The position numbers were made by a program, and so were the translations under genes. The notes under the pieces were generated by a model that saw only the letters and a program-made list of their open reading frames with translations, did not search any database and was not told the DNA's origin. A DNA stretch of 5,566 nucleotides from an uncultured Ruminococcus sp. (GTDB taxonomy: Bacteria; Bacillota; Clostridia; Oscillospirales; Ruminococcaceae), in contig CAMWXM010000189.1 in NCBI GenBank assembly GCA_947178195.1, positions 1 to 5,566 of the forward strand, in the 5' to 3' direction. Positions 4,805-5,566 of the stretch are shown here, in pieces. Positions within the stretch are counted from its first letter, which is position 1. Each line of letters starts with the position of its first letter.

Positions 4805-5284
4805 TTAGCTATCAAACAAGTTGAATTTCCTTTGTAAATAACGCTCGATAAATATAGATTGAAGTTCATCAGTTTTTCTGTCTTTTTCCATTGTATGATT
4901 AATTATTAGGACTTCGTTATCCCATTCTATATTATTTCTATTCAAAAAAATGCGCGCAATTCTGTTATCATTGTTGTCAGCTAATTTATCAAAACGTATA
5001 TCATGACGTGGGTAATTGGTTTTACCACCAACTATACCGTATTTTTCGTTTTTAAATGAAAAAAACTTGATGTATGCAAAAAAATGATACTTTTCATGAT
5101 TATCATCGCCAAGATAGATATTTCTAAGTCTTGCGGGTGTTTCATGCGGAACAATCTCTACAGAATCGACTGTAATACCATTAATCATTTTCAATTCATT
5201 TTCAATATACTCTTTAGTATAGAGTTCAAGTTGTAATTCTAAATCATCGCATATAAACGAAAAGACTTTACTGTTTATAGACAT
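4805..5284 (-). CDS. Uncharacterised AT-rich cargo gene between terL and portal; possible GIY-YIG-like nuclease
   Basis: A 159-residue protein that I do not recognise by name. The start is ATG 5284: GGAGG (5294-5290 on the minus strand) lies 5 bases before it, so the earlier in-frame ATG at 5296 would put the ribosome binding site inside the gene. The N-terminal third is acidic and probably helical. Residues 69-159 give a strand FAYIKFF, a strand YGIVGGKTN (82-90), basic residues R93, R98 and R111, a strand EVLIIN (124-129) and a final helix FIERYLQRKFNLFDS with E147 and N155. This order resembles the GIY-YIG nuclease core (GIY, YIGKT, Arg, Glu, Asn) at the right length, but the GIY motif itself is not intact, so it is only a hypothesis. 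Composition is far more AT-rich than terL (about 28% against 47% GC in sampled 60-base lines), which suggests separate acquisition. It has its own promoter and no visible terminator before the 3' end of terL. Confidence 0.75.
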   Translation of the reverse strand: MSINSKVFSFICDDLELQLELYTKEYIENELKMINGITVDSVEIVPHETPARLRNIYLGDDNHEKYHFFAYIKFFSFKNEKYGIVGGKTNYPRHDIRFDKLADNNDNRIARIFLNRNNIEWDNEVLIINHTMEKDRKTDELQSIFIERYLQRKFNLFDS

Positions 5285-5319
5285 AACAACCTCCATATAA
5301 TAATTAGTTTCGATAGTTT

Positions 5320-5349
5320 ATTATATCACAAGCCCATAGAAAAAGTCAA
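5320..5349 (-). promoter_or_regulatory. Near-consensus promoter for the minus-strand cargo gene
   Basis: On the minus strand: TTGACT (5349-5344), an 18-bp spacer ending in TGA (extended -10), then a perfect TATAAT (5325-5320). It differs from the repeated TTGCTA promoters that serve the rightward genes, so this gene is probably expressed independently, perhaps constitutively in the lysogen. The -35 lies only a few bases from the portal ribosome binding site on the other strand. Confidence 0.75.
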
Positions 5350-5368
5350 TGAAAGGAGCGTGATGCAT

Positions 5369-5566
5369 ATGGGCATTTTCAGCGGATTGTTCCGGTCGAG
5401 AGATAAGCCGAAGGACAGCTATGACAGCCCGTCCTACAGTTATTTTTTTGGCAGGTCGAACAGTGGAAAGCGAGTCAATGACAGAACGGCAATGCAGCAT
5501 ACAGTTGTATATGCTTGTGTGAGAGTTTTAAGCGAAGCGGTAGCACAATTACCGCTTCACGTTTAT
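5369..5566 (+). CDS. Phage portal protein, N-terminal part (HK97 family)
   Basis: The first 66 residues of a gene that runs off the right edge. The portal ring is the DNA entry and exit pore at the capsid vertex and the docking site for the terminase. The N-terminus MGIFSGLFRSRDKP and the block RTAMQHTVVYACVRVLSEAVAQLPLHVY (39-66) are typical of HK97-type portals, in which the latter forms the first conserved helix. AGGAG (5354-5358) is 10 bases before ATG 5369 and 4 bases before an in-frame ATG at 5363, so the protein may start two residues earlier. In related phages portal directly follows terL; here about 570 bases, including an opposite-strand gene, separate them. No promoter of the TTGCTA family precedes it, so it probably depends on read-through from terL. 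Confidence 0.92.
   Translation, partial: MGIFSGLFRSRDKPKDSYDSPSYSYFFGRSNSGKRVNDRTAMQHTVVYACVRVLSEAVAQLPLHVY

Noticed and set aside
1..5566. A search for CRISPR arrays, insertion sequences and rRNA or tRNA genes.
   Set aside because: No regularly spaced repeats, transposase genes, terminal repeats or complete RNA genes were seen.

Overview
The window looks like part of a tailed phage or prophage from a Gram-positive, clostridia-like (Firmicutes) host. This rests on strong GGAGG-type ribosome binding sites, sigma-A-like promoters with extended -10 elements, moderate to low GC, and a large terminase followed by the start of an HK97-type portal gene. I infer the host class from sequence style; I could not search a database.

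Left block (1-1714, + strand): three tightly packed genes. They encode an amidoligase-family (COOH-NH2 ligase, glutamine-synthetase-like fold) protein, a gamma-glutamylcyclotransferase-like protein, and a 67-residue zinc-ribbon protein that overlaps its neighbour by ATGA. The pairing of an isopeptide-forming enzyme with a gamma-glutamyl-cleaving one is a known gene association in bacterial and mobile DNA, but its product is unknown. The ligase's first motif deviates from the family pattern, and three short perfect hairpins sit between the first two genes.

Middle block (1715-3188): two small acidic proteins of unknown function, each in its own transcription unit with a promoter and an intrinsic terminator. 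Four copies of one promoter design, TTGC(T/A)A-17 bp-TAATAT or TAAAAT, lie here. Three face right (before each acidic gene and before terL) and one faces left. They share bases beyond -35 and -10, including ACAAYGGAA near the expected start of transcription in three of the four. A 14-bp site, ATAAACTRCACAAT, flanks two of the promoters and forms a perfect inverted repeat in front of the terL promoter. This looks like a small element-specific regulon.

Right block (3189-5566): terL is preceded by a convincing intrinsic terminator between its promoter and its ribosome binding site, so its expression is probably conditional. The portal gene starts at about 5369 and runs off the window. Between them, on the opposite strand, is an AT-rich 159-residue gene with its own near-consensus promoter, which is the layout of a phage 'moron'. 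Its C-terminal 90 residues are loosely consistent with a GIY-YIG-like nuclease fold, but that is a hypothesis. No recognisable small terminase lies next to terL.
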